This document shows, one piece after another, positions 7,795-15,683 of a stretch of DNA of 64,000 bases; position 1 is the first letter of the stretch; each line of letters starts with the position of its first letter. The DNA lies in NCBI RefSeq assembly GCF_020880995.1, contig NZ_JAJISD010000009.1, positions 124,001 through 188,000 of the forward strand, written 5' to 3'. This DNA comes from Reyranella aquatilis (lineage in GTDB: Bacteria; Pseudomonadota; Alphaproteobacteria; Reyranellales; Reyranellaceae). The notes under the pieces are model-generated. The model saw only the letters and a list, made by a program, of their open reading frames with translations, was not told the DNA's origin and searched no databases. The position numbers were made by a program, and so were the translations under genes.

Positions 7795-8619
7795 TCAGAG
7801 ACCGCCGTTCACGACCAGGCACTGGCCGCTGACATAATCGCTGTCGGGGCTGCAGAACAGATAGACCGAACCCGCCGCTTCCTCCGGCAGGCCACCGCGG
7901 CCGAGCGGGATCATCTGGTTCATGGCCGCGATCCGGCCACCCTGGACGCCGATCTTGACCTTGCGGCCCTGGACCTCGATCTCGCCGGACTCGCCCTGGC
8001 TGAGCGGCTGGGTGAGGCGCGTCTGGATGTAGCCGAAGGCCACGGCATTGACCGTGACGTCGTAGCGGCCGAACTCCTTGGCCAGCGTCTTGGTCAGGCC
8101 GACGATGCCCGCCTTGCCCGCCGAATAGTTCGACTGGCCGGCGTTGCCGTTGACGCCCGAGGTCGAGGAGATGTTCACGACCTTGCGCACGATGCGCTTG
8201 CCCTCGGCGCGCTCCTTCTCGACCGCATCCTTGAAGTGCAGCTGGAAGGCCCGGAGGATCCGGAACGGCGCAGTCAGGTGGACGTCGAGGATGGCGTACC
8301 ACTGCTCGTCGCTCATCTTCTGGATGACCGAGTCCCAGGTGTAGCCGGCATTGTTCACGACGACGTGGCAGCCGCCGAAGGCATCGACCGCTGTCTTGAC
8401 GATGCGGTCGCCGAAGTCCGGCTTGGCGACGTCGCCGTTGCACATCACGGCCTTGCCGCCCATCTTCTCGATCTCGGCGACCGTCTCCTTGGCGGGCGCG
8501 TCGTCGATGTCGTTGATCACCACGCTGGCGCCGTCGCGCACCAGGCGCAGCGCGATCTCTTTGCCGATGCCGCGTCCCGAACCGGTGACGATCGCCACCT
8601 TGCCATCCATCTGACCCAT
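7795..8619 (-). CDS. SDR-family oxidoreductase (3-oxoacyl/3-hydroxyacyl type)
   Basis: A 274-residue classical short-chain dehydrogenase with the cofactor motif TGSGRGIG, NNAG, and the catalytic Ser and Tyr-x3-Lys (SSTSGVNG, SNYSAGKAG). DIDD after strand 2 suggests NAD(H). ATG 8619 with a GGAGAG ribosome site gives the normal N-terminus MGQMDGKVAIVTG. Being last in the acyl-CoA module, it most likely oxidises or reduces the 3-hydroxy/3-oxo position of an acyl-CoA. The region around residues 205-235 is longer than in FabG. Confidence 0.85.
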   Translation of the reverse strand: MGQMDGKVAIVTGSGRGIGKEIALRLVRDGASVVINDIDDAPAKETVAEIEKMGGKAVMCNGDVAKPDFGDRIVKTAVDAFGGCHVVVNNAGYTWDSVIQKMSDEQWYAILDVHLTAPFRILRAFQLHFKDAVEKERAEGKRIVRKVVNISSTSGVNGNAGQSNYSAGKAGIVGLTKTLAKEFGRYDVTVNAVAFGYIQTRLTQPLSQGESGEIEVQGRKVKIGVQGGRIAAMNQMIPLGRGGLPEEAAGSVYLFCSPDSDYVSGQCLVVNGGL

Positions 8620-8647
8620 GTCTCTCTCCTTCGTCTTCGGTCGCGAC

Positions 8648-9076
8648 TTAGGCCAGCGCGACCGTGGCGCTGCCCTGAAGCGTGTCTTGGCCGTTCTGGT
8701 TGGTGCACCTGACCTCGAGATCGACCAGCTTCTCGCCGTCCTTCTCGCGCTTGCCCGTGACCTTGCCGCTGACGGTGATGACGTCGCCCACCCAGGTGAT
8801 CGAGGTGAAGCGCGTGCCGAGGCCGCGCACCTGCTTCTGCGGCACCCAGGAAGTGACGAGACGTCCGAGGAAGGCCATCGACAGCATGCCGTGGGCGAAA
8901 ACGTCCTTGAACCCGAACTTCTTGGCGAAGTCGATGTCGACATGGATCGGATTGTGGTCGCCCGAGCCGCCGCAGTAGAGGGCGAGCTGGTGACGGCTGA
9001 TCGGCGGCAGAACCAGCGGCTTGAGTTCGTCGCCGACCTTCACGTCGGCGAATTTCGGAGCGGTTGCGGTAGCCAT
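8648..9076 (-). CDS. MaoC-family dehydratase (hotdog fold)
   Basis: A 142-residue hotdog protein with the R-hydratase signature SGDHNPIHVD containing the catalytic Asp and His, then FAHGMLSMAFLGRLVTSW. Such enzymes hydrate trans-2-enoyl-CoA or the reverse. It lies 10 bp downstream of a second hotdog protein whose equivalent motif is degenerate, so the pair probably works as a heterodimer with the catalytic residues here. Confidence 0.85.
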   Translation of the reverse strand: MATATAPKFADVKVGDELKPLVLPPISRHQLALYCGGSGDHNPIHVDIDFAKKFGFKDVFAHGMLSMAFLGRLVTSWVPQKQVRGLGTRFTSITWVGDVITVSGKVTGKREKDGEKLVDLEVRCTNQNGQDTLQGSATVALA

Positions 9077-9086
9077 GATTGCCTCC

Positions 9087-9548
9087 CTACTTCTTGCCGG
9101 CGTCGGGGTTGCGAACGACGGTGACGCCGCGGCCCTTGGCCAGCAGCTTGCCCGCCTGGTCCTTCATCTCCATCTCCTGGACGACGAACCAGAGCGCGCC
9201 GCCCTTCTTGTCGTAGATGTCGACGACCTTTTCCTGACAGGTGACGACGTCGCCAACCACGACGGGGGCGAAGTACTCGAAATGCTGCTCGCCGTGCAGG
9301 ATCAGGCCGATGTCGACGTTCAGCAGGCGCAGCAGTCCGCCCTTGTTGGGATCGTCGGCCTGCAGGGCGCGCAGGAAGGTGAGCGGCGCGGTGATGCCGC
9401 GATAGCCCGCCGCCTTGGCCGCGGCCTCGTCGGAATAGATCGGGTCTTCCTCGCCAATGGCCTTGCAGAACAGCTTGATCTTGCCGGCCTCGACCGTTGC
9501 GGTGAACGGCTTGAACTCGTGGCCGATGAGCTTCTTGTCGAGCTCCAT
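9087..9548 (-). CDS. FAS1-like dehydratase / MaoC N-terminal-domain protein
   Basis: A 153-residue protein of the family often annotated as FAS1-like dehydratase domain or MaoC N-terminal half. The strand-helix pattern is IGHEFKPFTATVEAGKIKLF, then AIGEEDPIYSDEAAAKAAGY. The catalytic motif of its neighbour, GDHNPIH, reads GEEDPIY here, so the Asp and His are replaced by Glu and Tyr. It is probably the substrate-tunnel subunit of a two-gene hydratase, as in other paired MaoC systems. The ribosome site is GGAGGAGACATCC. Confidence 0.8.
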   Translation of the reverse strand: MELDKKLIGHEFKPFTATVEAGKIKLFCKAIGEEDPIYSDEAAAKAAGYRGITAPLTFLRALQADDPNKGGLLRLLNVDIGLILHGEQHFEYFAPVVVGDVVTCQEKVVDIYDKKGGALWFVVQEMEMKDQAGKLLAKGRGVTVVRNPDAGKK

Positions 9549-9571
9549 GGATGTCTCCTCCGGGGCTTGTG

Positions 9572-9617
9572 CAAAGAAAAGCCCTCTCCCCGACCGCTCG
9601 AGTCAGAGAGAGGGCTT
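9572..9617 (-). terminator. Rho-independent terminator between thiolase and hotdog genes
   Basis: A 10-bp perfect stem (AAGCCCTCTC / GAGAGGGCTT, 9579-9588 and 9608-9617) carries a 19-nt loop and is followed on the minus strand by TTTTCTTTG. It lies directly after the thiolase stop and inside the presumed operon, so expression of the downstream hydratase/SDR genes would need read-through or their own promoter. Confidence 0.75.
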
Positions 9618-9629
9618 CGCGTTTCGTGA

Positions 9630-10829
9630 CTACTCGTAGCGGCCGACGATCGCGACGCTCGAGACGTTCTCGCGCGGCGCGCCGCCGAGATTGTGCGTCA
9701 TGCCGATGCGCGGGTCCTTGAGCTGGCGGGCGCCGGCGCGGCCCTGGAACTGCAGGTACATCTCGTACAGCATACGCAGGCCCGAGGCGCCGATCGGATG
9801 GCCGAAGCACTTCAGGCCGCCATCGATCTGGCAGGGGATCGTGCCGTCGGCGTCGTAGAAGCCGTTGAGCACGTCCTTCCAGCCCTCTCCGGGCTTGGAG
9901 ATGTGCAGGTCTTCCATGGTGACGAGCTCGGTCACCGAGAAGCAGTCGTGCACCTCGAACATCGAGACTTCCTTGCGCGGATCCTTGATGCCGGCCTCTT
10001 CATAGGCCTTCTTCGAGGCGATCCGCGTGGTGTGGAAGTAGCTGCCGTCCCACGAATTGTGGCCCGACTCCGAGCCGTTCGAGACCGACAGCTGCAGCGC
10101 CTTCACCGAGACGATGTTCTGCTTGCCCATCGCCTTGGCGATTTCCGGCGTCGTCACGATGGCTGCGGCCGCGCCGTCCGACACGCCGCAGCAGTCGAAC
10201 AGGCCGAGCGGCGAGGCAATCATCGGCGCGTTGAGGATGGTGTCCATCTCGACGGCCTTCTGGAGATGGGCCTTCGGGTTCTTGGCGCCGTTCTGGTGGC
10301 TCTTCCACGAGACGTGGGCGATCGCCTTCTTCAGGTCCTCGCCCGAGACGCCGTGGGCGGTCATGTAGGCGGTGGCGAGCTGGGCGAAGTTGCCCGGCGC
10401 GGTGCCGTTGGCGTTCCAGAGCTGTTGCAGCGGCGCGCCGCGGCCGCCCGGCAGACCACCGTAGCCGGTGTCCTTGAGCTTCTCGACACCCAGGGCGATC
10501 GCGATGTCGGCCGCGCCCGAGGCGACGGCGTAGCAGGCCCCGCGGAAGGCCTCGGTGCCCGAGGCGCACATGTTCTCGACATGCGTGACCGGGATGTTGG
10601 GCAGGCGCAGCGTGGTCGACATCGGGATGCCCGACTTGCCGACATGCACCTCGTCGATCGCGGTCGAGAACCAGGCGGCATTGAGCTGCTTGGGGTCGAT
10701 GCCGGCGTCGGCGATGGCTTCCTTGTAGGCCTCGAGCATCAGCTCCTCGGCGCCGCTCTCCCAGCGTTCGCCGAACTTCGAGCAGCCCATTCCGAGGATT
10801 GCGACCTTGTCCTTGATACCACGAGCCAT
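9630..10829 (-). CDS. Thiolase-family protein (SCP2/lipid-transfer type)
   Basis: A 399-residue thiolase of the SCP-x / acetyl-CoA acetyltransferase branch. The acyl-accepting Cys88 lies in ENMCASGTEAF, the middle His in FEVHDCFSVTE, and the C-terminal motif is CFGHPIGASG. In archaea and in PhlABC-type systems such thiolases form a complex with an HMG-CoA-synthase-like protein bridged by a DUF35 OB-fold. Here both of those are fused in the upstream gene, 81 bp away. The ribosome site AAGGAGACC precedes the ATG. Confidence 0.85.
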   Translation of the reverse strand: MARGIKDKVAILGMGCSKFGERWESGAEELMLEAYKEAIADAGIDPKQLNAAWFSTAIDEVHVGKSGIPMSTTLRLPNIPVTHVENMCASGTEAFRGACYAVASGAADIAIALGVEKLKDTGYGGLPGGRGAPLQQLWNANGTAPGNFAQLATAYMTAHGVSGEDLKKAIAHVSWKSHQNGAKNPKAHLQKAVEMDTILNAPMIASPLGLFDCCGVSDGAAAAIVTTPEIAKAMGKQNIVSVKALQLSVSNGSESGHNSWDGSYFHTTRIASKKAYEEAGIKDPRKEVSMFEVHDCFSVTELVTMEDLHISKPGEGWKDVLNGFYDADGTIPCQIDGGLKCFGHPIGASGLRMLYEMYLQFQGRAGARQLKDPRIGMTHNLGGAPRENVSSVAIVGRYE

Positions 10830-10910
10830 TGCAGGTCTCCTTGGTGGTGAGGTTGAACTCTTGAAACTAACGGAACTCTTTGACCGGGAAGGCGATCCGG
10901 GCCGAAAGGC

Positions 10911-12353
10911 TCAAACCGGGGCCGCCTTCCAGAAGTAACGCTTGAAGCCGCCGCGCATCTGGTCGTTGTCGCGGATGCGGAAGGTCATGCGCATCTTGGC
11001 GCCGACCTTCACCTGTTCCTTGTCGCTGTCCGTGAAGTCGGCCATGAAGCGGCCACCCTCCGGGAAGGTGATCATGCCGTAGTAGGCCGGCGGATCGGGC
11101 GAGAAGGTGAGCGAGTCGGCGGTGAACGACATCACCGACGCTTCGAGGCCCGCCATGTTGTACGGCTCCTGGCTGTCCATCGCGTGGCAGTTCGGATTGA
11201 CGCAGACCGGCGTGCGCGGGAACTGGACCGTGCCGCAGACTTTGCACTTGCCGCCCACCAGGGCGTAGATCATGTCGCGCTTGCGCCACAGGATCGACAG
11301 TGCGGTCTTCTTGTCGAATTCGGCGCGCATGCCCTTGTCGATCGGCAGCATGTCGTTGAAGGCGAGGAACTTCATGTAGTTCTTCTCTTCCTTCCGGCGC
11401 GCCATCCAGCCCGACAGGCCCTTGCGCTTCGGCAGCTTGGCGTTCTCGGGCGTGACCTCGAACACCAGCACGTCGACGCCCTGACCGAAGGCCACGATCA
11501 TGATCTTGTCGCCGGCCTTCGCCGTCTCAAGCGCGTCGACCAGCATGACCAGCGCGTGCGCGCAACCGGTGTCGCCGAGATTGGCGCCCAGCAGGTCGCG
11601 CACCGCTCCCTCGCCGACGCCGCAGATCTTCGCCATCTGCTTCGGTACCGCCGGCATCAGGCTCGGCATGATGAAGTGCGTGATGTCGGAGCCCTTGAGC
11701 TTGCAGGCGGCGAGCGCCGCCTTGACCGCCGGCGGGACGATCTTCGAGTAGCCCTCGTCGCGGATCCAGCGCTCTTCCCAGCCATAGTCGAACTCGGCGT
11801 CCTCGCCGCGGAAATGGTCGACGAAATCCATCGAGACCGAGTGGTGGCCGACCAGCTTGGCGATCACGTTCTCGGTGCCGCAGAGCAGCGCGGCGGCGCC
11901 GTCGCCGTAGTTCAACTCGGTGTTGGAGGCGACCCGGGTCAGGCGCTTGTCCGCCGCCGCCACCAGCGTCGGCTCACCGCCCTTGGAGGCGTTGAGGCCC
12001 GCGATCAGCGCGGAGGTGCCTGCCTTCTGCGAACCGCCGACGTCGGAGGCCAGCAGGTTCTGCTCGATGTTGAGCGCCGTGCCGATCACGCCCGCGTTCT
12101 GGCGGTCCTTGAAGGGGTGCGTGGTGGAGGCGAAGTAGAGGTTGCGGACGTCCTCGGCCTTGTGGCTGGTCAGGCAGTCGCGCGACGCCTCGACCGCCAT
12201 GGTGATCGAGTCCTCGTCCCAGTTGGCCATGGAGCGCTCGCCCTTGGCGAGGCCGCGCAGCCCCGGGGCGAACCACTTGTTGGCGTCATAAACAGCCTGA
12301 CGGTTGAGACGAAGGCGCGGCACATAAGCGCCATAGGCCACGATTCCGACCAT
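10911..12353 (-). CDS. HMG-CoA-synthase-like ketosynthase fused to a DUF35 Zn-ribbon/OB-fold domain
   Basis: A 480-residue fusion. Residues 1 to about 330 are a thiolase-fold synthase of the HMG-CoA synthase/KAS III type (GIVAYGAYVPRLRL, DWEDSI-like helix, YGDGAAALLCG). Residues about 350-480 are a DUF35 domain: a zinc ribbon with C370, C373, C384 and C389, then an OB fold. The catalytic Cys of the synthase family lies in a segment like ACKAGTAA. Here it reads SQKAGTSA, so residue 109 is Gln (codon 12027-12029). That is the change seen in decarboxylating KSQ ketosynthases, or the domain may be structural. It heads the acyl-CoA module below an 18-bp palindrome. Confidence 0.85.
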   Translation of the reverse strand: MVGIVAYGAYVPRLRLNRQAVYDANKWFAPGLRGLAKGERSMANWDEDSITMAVEASRDCLTSHKAEDVRNLYFASTTHPFKDRQNAGVIGTALNIEQNLLASDVGGSQKAGTSALIAGLNASKGGEPTLVAAADKRLTRVASNTELNYGDGAAALLCGTENVIAKLVGHHSVSMDFVDHFRGEDAEFDYGWEERWIRDEGYSKIVPPAVKAALAACKLKGSDITHFIMPSLMPAVPKQMAKICGVGEGAVRDLLGANLGDTGCAHALVMLVDALETAKAGDKIMIVAFGQGVDVLVFEVTPENAKLPKRKGLSGWMARRKEEKNYMKFLAFNDMLPIDKGMRAEFDKKTALSILWRKRDMIYALVGGKCKVCGTVQFPRTPVCVNPNCHAMDSQEPYNMAGLEASVMSFTADSLTFSPDPPAYYGMITFPEGGRFMADFTDSDKEQVKVGAKMRMTFRIRDNDQMRGGFKRYFWKAAPV

Positions 12354-12391
12354 CGTATCACTTCCTCCACCTGGTCCGACCGCAGTCGGTT

Positions 12392-12409
12392 CATAAACGA
12401 GCGTTTATG
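12392..12409. promoter_or_regulatory. 18-bp palindrome, TetR-type operator
   Basis: CATAAACG-AG-CGTTTATG is a perfect inverted repeat with 8-bp arms, 39 bp upstream of the start of the synthase/DUF35 gene. The pattern AAACG..CGTTT fits operators of TetR-family acyl-CoA-responsive repressors. No TetR gene is in the window, so the regulator is encoded elsewhere. It is the most probable control point of the acyl-CoA module. Confidence 0.65.
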
Positions 12410-12478
12410 GAGTCGCTCTTAGCGCGGCTGCCCGTTCCGGGCGAGCCGCTTTTGATTCAGACCGCCGAACTTGCGGAA

Positions 12479-13318
12479 TTATCTTCCAGTCTGCGGAACG
12501 CCGCCAGCCGGTGGCATCTCGCGAACCAGGTTCCGGTAACCCGCCCCCTCGGGGATGTGCAGGAACTTCTTGCCGTCGCGTGCTTCGACCCAGGGCAGCA
12601 CCGTGACGATCTTCCGTGCCTTGGCCGCGGCGATCGCCCCGGCGACCGTCTTGCCCTCGGCCAGCAACTCGAGATTCTTGGTCGTCGCGTGGACGAGCGT
12701 GCGCTTGCCCGCCACGGCCTCGTCGATCGCTTCCTGCGGACCGATCCAGACCGAGTCGGTGGATTCCGAGCCGTCATGCAGCGCGACCTGGTCCTCCGGT
12801 GCTTCCGCCAGGAAGAACCAGGTGTCGAAGCGCTTCGGCACGAAGGTCGGCGTGATCCAGTGCGCATAGGGCGTCATCAGATCGGTCGCGATCTCGAGAT
12901 CCTCGGCCTCGACCAGATCGACGATGCTCGCCTCGTCCTTGGCGAGCTTGGCGCGCCAGCGCTCCTCGATCCCCTTGAGGTCGGCGGCCCCGATCAGGGC
13001 GCGCTGGCCGCGCTTGCGGGCCAGCAGGACTCCGCATTCCTCGAACGCCTCGCGCACGCCGGCGACGCGGAACTTGAGTTCGGCATCGTCGATCCCGTCG
13101 GCGCCACCACACCGGGCCCGCAGCGACTTGTCGCCATCGGCCTCCTCGAGCTTGCCGCCCGGGAAGACCAGCGCCCCGGAGAAGGAATCGATCTGATGGT
13201 GCCGCACGACCATGAACACTTCGAGCGGAGAGCCCGCATCGCCTGGCTGGGACGGTCGCAGCAGTAGCACTGTCGTGGCGGGACGCGGCGGCGGCGCCTC
13301 TTTCTTCGGTTCGTTCAT
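12479..13318 (-). CDS. Nudix hydrolase, NUDT19-like (split Nudix box)
   Basis: A 279-residue protein. The Nudix box begins at FPGGKLEEAD and ends in REAFEECGVLLA, with an insertion of about 30 residues between the halves. A split box of this kind is typical of NUDT19-type CoA and acyl-CoA diphosphatases. ATG 13318 is chosen because AGGAAG lies just upstream; an in-frame ATG at 13330 lacks one. A CoA-ester pyrophosphatase would suit the neighbouring acyl-CoA genes. That link is inference. Confidence 0.8.
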   Translation of the reverse strand: MNEPKKEAPPPRPATTVLLLRPSQPGDAGSPLEVFMVVRHHQIDSFSGALVFPGGKLEEADGDKSLRARCGGADGIDDAELKFRVAGVREAFEECGVLLARKRGQRALIGAADLKGIEERWRAKLAKDEASIVDLVEAEDLEIATDLMTPYAHWITPTFVPKRFDTWFFLAEAPEDQVALHDGSESTDSVWIGPQEAIDEAVAGKRTLVHATTKNLELLAEGKTVAGAIAAAKARKIVTVLPWVEARDGKKFLHIPEGAGYRNLVREMPPAGGVPQTGR

Positions 13319-13423
13319 GTCTTCCTGCATTCGTGTGACGGCGAAGTGTCCCATACAAGCGGCGACAGTGCCAATGGGCGGGTGTATCCTGACAGCGTCC
13401 ATTCCGCTCTGAAGGAGCACATC

Positions 13424-14008
13424 ATGACCCTCTCCACCAACGGCCCCCTGCCCCCGAATCTCGCGGAGGGACTGAAGGTCCTGCGCGCCAAGTGGGGATG
13501 GATCGTCGCCCTGGGCGTGGTGTTCCTGATCGCCGGGTTCATCGCGGTGGGCAGCGCGGTCGCGGCCACGGCATCGGCGGTGATGATCATCGGCATCATG
13601 ATGATCATGGGCGGCGCCGCCGAGATCGTCGCGGCCTTCAGCGTCAAGGGCTGGGGCAAGTTCGCTGTCTGGATGCTGCTCGGCCTGCTCTATGTCGGCG
13701 CCGGCTTCATCGCCATCATGAACCCCTTCGCCGCCGCCACCATCCTCACCCTCTTGTTGGGCGCCGCCCTCGTGGCCGGCGGCGTCCTGCGCATCTTCAT
13801 CGCCTTCAGCATGAAGGCGGCCGGCAAGCCCTGGGGCTGGATCGTCGTCTCCGGCCTCGTCACCCTGCTGCTGGGCGCGATGATCATCGCCCAGTGGCCG
13901 GCCTCCAGCTTCTTCGTGCTGGGCATCTTCCTCGGCATCGACCTGATCTTCATCGGGTCGGGCTGGGTGACGATGGGCCTCGCGCTGAAGAACCGTCCCG
14001 CCGCCTGA
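13424..14008 (+). CDS. HdeD-family membrane protein
   Basis: A 194-residue protein with six hydrophobic segments in three pairs and Met/Gly/Ala-rich helices (VMIIGIMMIMGGAAEIVAAF, then GLLYVGAGFIAIMNPFAAAT). This is the HdeD (acid-resistance membrane protein, DUF308) fold. The role in alphaproteobacteria is unproven. GAAGGAG precedes the ATG. It is divergent from the Nudix gene, 105 bp apart, so promoters for both must lie in 13319-13423. Confidence 0.8.
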   Translation: MTLSTNGPLPPNLAEGLKVLRAKWGWIVALGVVFLIAGFIAVGSAVAATASAVMIIGIMMIMGGAAEIVAAFSVKGWGKFAVWMLLGLLYVGAGFIAIMNPFAAATILTLLLGAALVAGGVLRIFIAFSMKAAGKPWGWIVVSGLVTLLLGAMIIAQWPASSFFVLGIFLGIDLIFIGSGWVTMGLALKNRPAA

Positions 14009-14018
14009 GGCGCACTGG

Positions 14019-14059
14019 TTCCGGGTCGGCTACTTCCGGGTCGGCTACTTCCGAGTCGG
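14019..14059. repeat. 15-bp tandem repeat at the end of the oxidoreductase gene
   Basis: TTCCGGGTCGGCTAC occurs twice head to tail (14019-14033 and 14034-14048), followed by a partial, slightly changed third copy (TTCCGAGTCGG). The stop codon of the oxidoreductase gene lies in the second unit. It is probably replication slippage, and may be length-variable among strains. Confidence 0.7.
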
Positions 14060-15067
14060 ATCGTCGGCGACCTGCACCAGCAGCTTGCCGAAGTTCCGGC
14101 CCTTGAGGAGCCCCATGAAGGCCTCGGGCGCGTTCTCGATGCCCTTCACGATGTCCTCGCGGTACTTGATCTTGCCGGCCTTCACCGCGGTCGGCACTTC
14201 CTTCCAGAAGTCGGCCATCTGGCCGAAATGATCCGACACGATGAAGCCGGTCACGGTGGCGCGCTTGATCAGCAGCAGGCGCCAGTCGGGCCCGGGGTTC
14301 ATCTGCATGTCGTTGTAGGTCGAGATCAGCCCGCAGAGCGGCACGCGCGCAAAGTCATTGAGTTGCGGCACGACCGCCGCCTGCACCGCGCCGCCGACAT
14401 TCTCGAAGTAGATGTCGATGCCCTTCGGGGCCGCCGCCCGCAGTTCCTTGAACAGGTTGCCGCCAGCCGCGCGATAGTCGACGCAGGCGTCGAAACCCAG
14501 TTCGTTCACGACGTAGTCGCACTTGTCCTTGCCACCGGCGATGCCGACCGCGCGGCAACCCCGGAGCTTGGCGAGCTGGCCGACCACCGAACCGACGGCG
14601 CCGGACGCCGCCGAGACGACCACGGTCTCGCCCGCCTTGGGCTTGCCAATCTCCATCAGCCCCCACCAGGCCGTCATGCCGGGCATGCCCAGTACCGACA
14701 GGGCGGTCGAGAGCGGCGCGGCCTCGGGGTCGAGCTTCATGGTCATGTCGCCGGTCGAGCAGGCGTAGCTCTGCCAGCCGGCATACTCGACGACATAGTC
14801 GCCTTCCTTGAAGCGGGGGTTCTTCGACTTCACCACTTGGCCGACCGTGCCGCCGACCATCGCGTCGCCGAGATTGACGTTCGAGGCGTAGCCCTTGGCC
14901 TCCGCCATGCGGCCGCGCATGTAGGGATCGAGCGACAGCCAGATGGTGCGCGAGAGATATTCGCCGTCCTTCGGCTCGGGGATCGGCTGGTCGACGATCT
15001 CGAAATTGGCGGGCGTCGGCTCGCCCTGAGGGCGCGACTTCAACAGCACGCGACGATTGGTGGCCAT
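14045..15067 (-). CDS. NADP-dependent oxidoreductase (zinc-free MDR, LTB4DH/CurA type)
   Basis: A 340-residue medium-chain reductase. The start matches the family (RRVLLKSRPQGEPTPANFEI), followed by LDPYMRGRM and the nucleotide-binding AASGAVGSVVGQLAK. No zinc-binding Cys/His pattern is present, as expected for leukotriene B4 12-hydroxydehydrogenase / 2-alkenal reductase relatives, which reduce alpha,beta-unsaturated ketones and aldehydes with NADPH. ATG 15067 with GGAGG upstream is chosen over longer frames. It is divergent from the ankyrin gene by 37 bp. Confidence 0.9.
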   Translation of the reverse strand: MATNRRVLLKSRPQGEPTPANFEIVDQPIPEPKDGEYLSRTIWLSLDPYMRGRMAEAKGYASNVNLGDAMVGGTVGQVVKSKNPRFKEGDYVVEYAGWQSYACSTGDMTMKLDPEAAPLSTALSVLGMPGMTAWWGLMEIGKPKAGETVVVSAASGAVGSVVGQLAKLRGCRAVGIAGGKDKCDYVVNELGFDACVDYRAAGGNLFKELRAAAPKGIDIYFENVGGAVQAAVVPQLNDFARVPLCGLISTYNDMQMNPGPDWRLLLIKRATVTGFIVSDHFGQMADFWKEVPTAVKAGKIKYREDIVKGIENAPEAFMGLLKGRNFGKLLVQVADDPTRK

Positions 15068-15104
15068 GGCATCCTCCGCTTGTTTGCGGCACGTTACCAC
15101 GCCC

Positions 15105-15683
15105 ATGAAGACCCGCGAAACGCTGCGCCTCGTCCTTTCCCTGCTGGTTCTGCTATGGAGCGGCGCCGTGACCGCCCAGCCCCTCACCGCCGACGAGCGC
15201 GCCCTGATCGACGCCGTCCAGCGCAACGACGTCGAGACCGCGCGACGCCTGATTGCCGCCGGCACGAACGTCAATGCCCAGGACGAAAACCGCGACAGCG
15301 CCTTCCTGCTGGCCGGCGCCCGCGGGCGGCTGGAAATCCTGAAGCTCACCCTGCAGGCCGGCGCCGACCTCCGGAGCACCAACCGCTACGGCGGCACCGC
15401 CCTCATTCCGGCCTGCCATTACGGCCATGTCGAGACGGTGCGCGAGCTGCTGAAGACCGCGATCGACGTGAACCACGTGAACCGGCTCGGCTGGACCGCC
15501 CTGCTGGAGGTCGTGATCCTGGGCGATGGCAGCGCACCCTATATCAAGATCACGCGCCTGCTCCTCGCACGCGGCGCCGACGTCAATCTTCCCGACAAAC
15601 AGGGCGTCACGCCGCTCGGCCACGCACGACAGCGGGGCCAGCGCGAGATCGCATCGATCCTGGAGGCCGCCGGTGCGCGCTGA
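15105..15683 (+). CDS. Secreted ankyrin-repeat protein
   Basis: A 192-residue protein. An N-terminal signal peptide (TLRLVLSLLVLLWSGAVTAQ) is followed by about five ankyrin repeats: ALIDAVQRNDVETARRLIAA, SAFLLAGARGRLEILKLTLQ, TALIPACHYGHVETVRELLK, a longer unit with LLLARGADVNLPD, and TPLGHARQRGQREIASILEA. It is exported to the periplasm. Ankyrin repeats bind proteins, and the partner is unknown. It is followed with no gap by the alpha/beta hydrolase gene (TGAATG), so the two share an mRNA. Confidence 0.85.
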   Translation: MKTRETLRLVLSLLVLLWSGAVTAQPLTADERALIDAVQRNDVETARRLIAAGTNVNAQDENRDSAFLLAGARGRLEILKLTLQAGADLRSTNRYGGTALIPACHYGHVETVRELLKTAIDVNHVNRLGWTALLEVVILGDGSAPYIKITRLLLARGADVNLPDKQGVTPLGHARQRGQREIASILEAAGAR

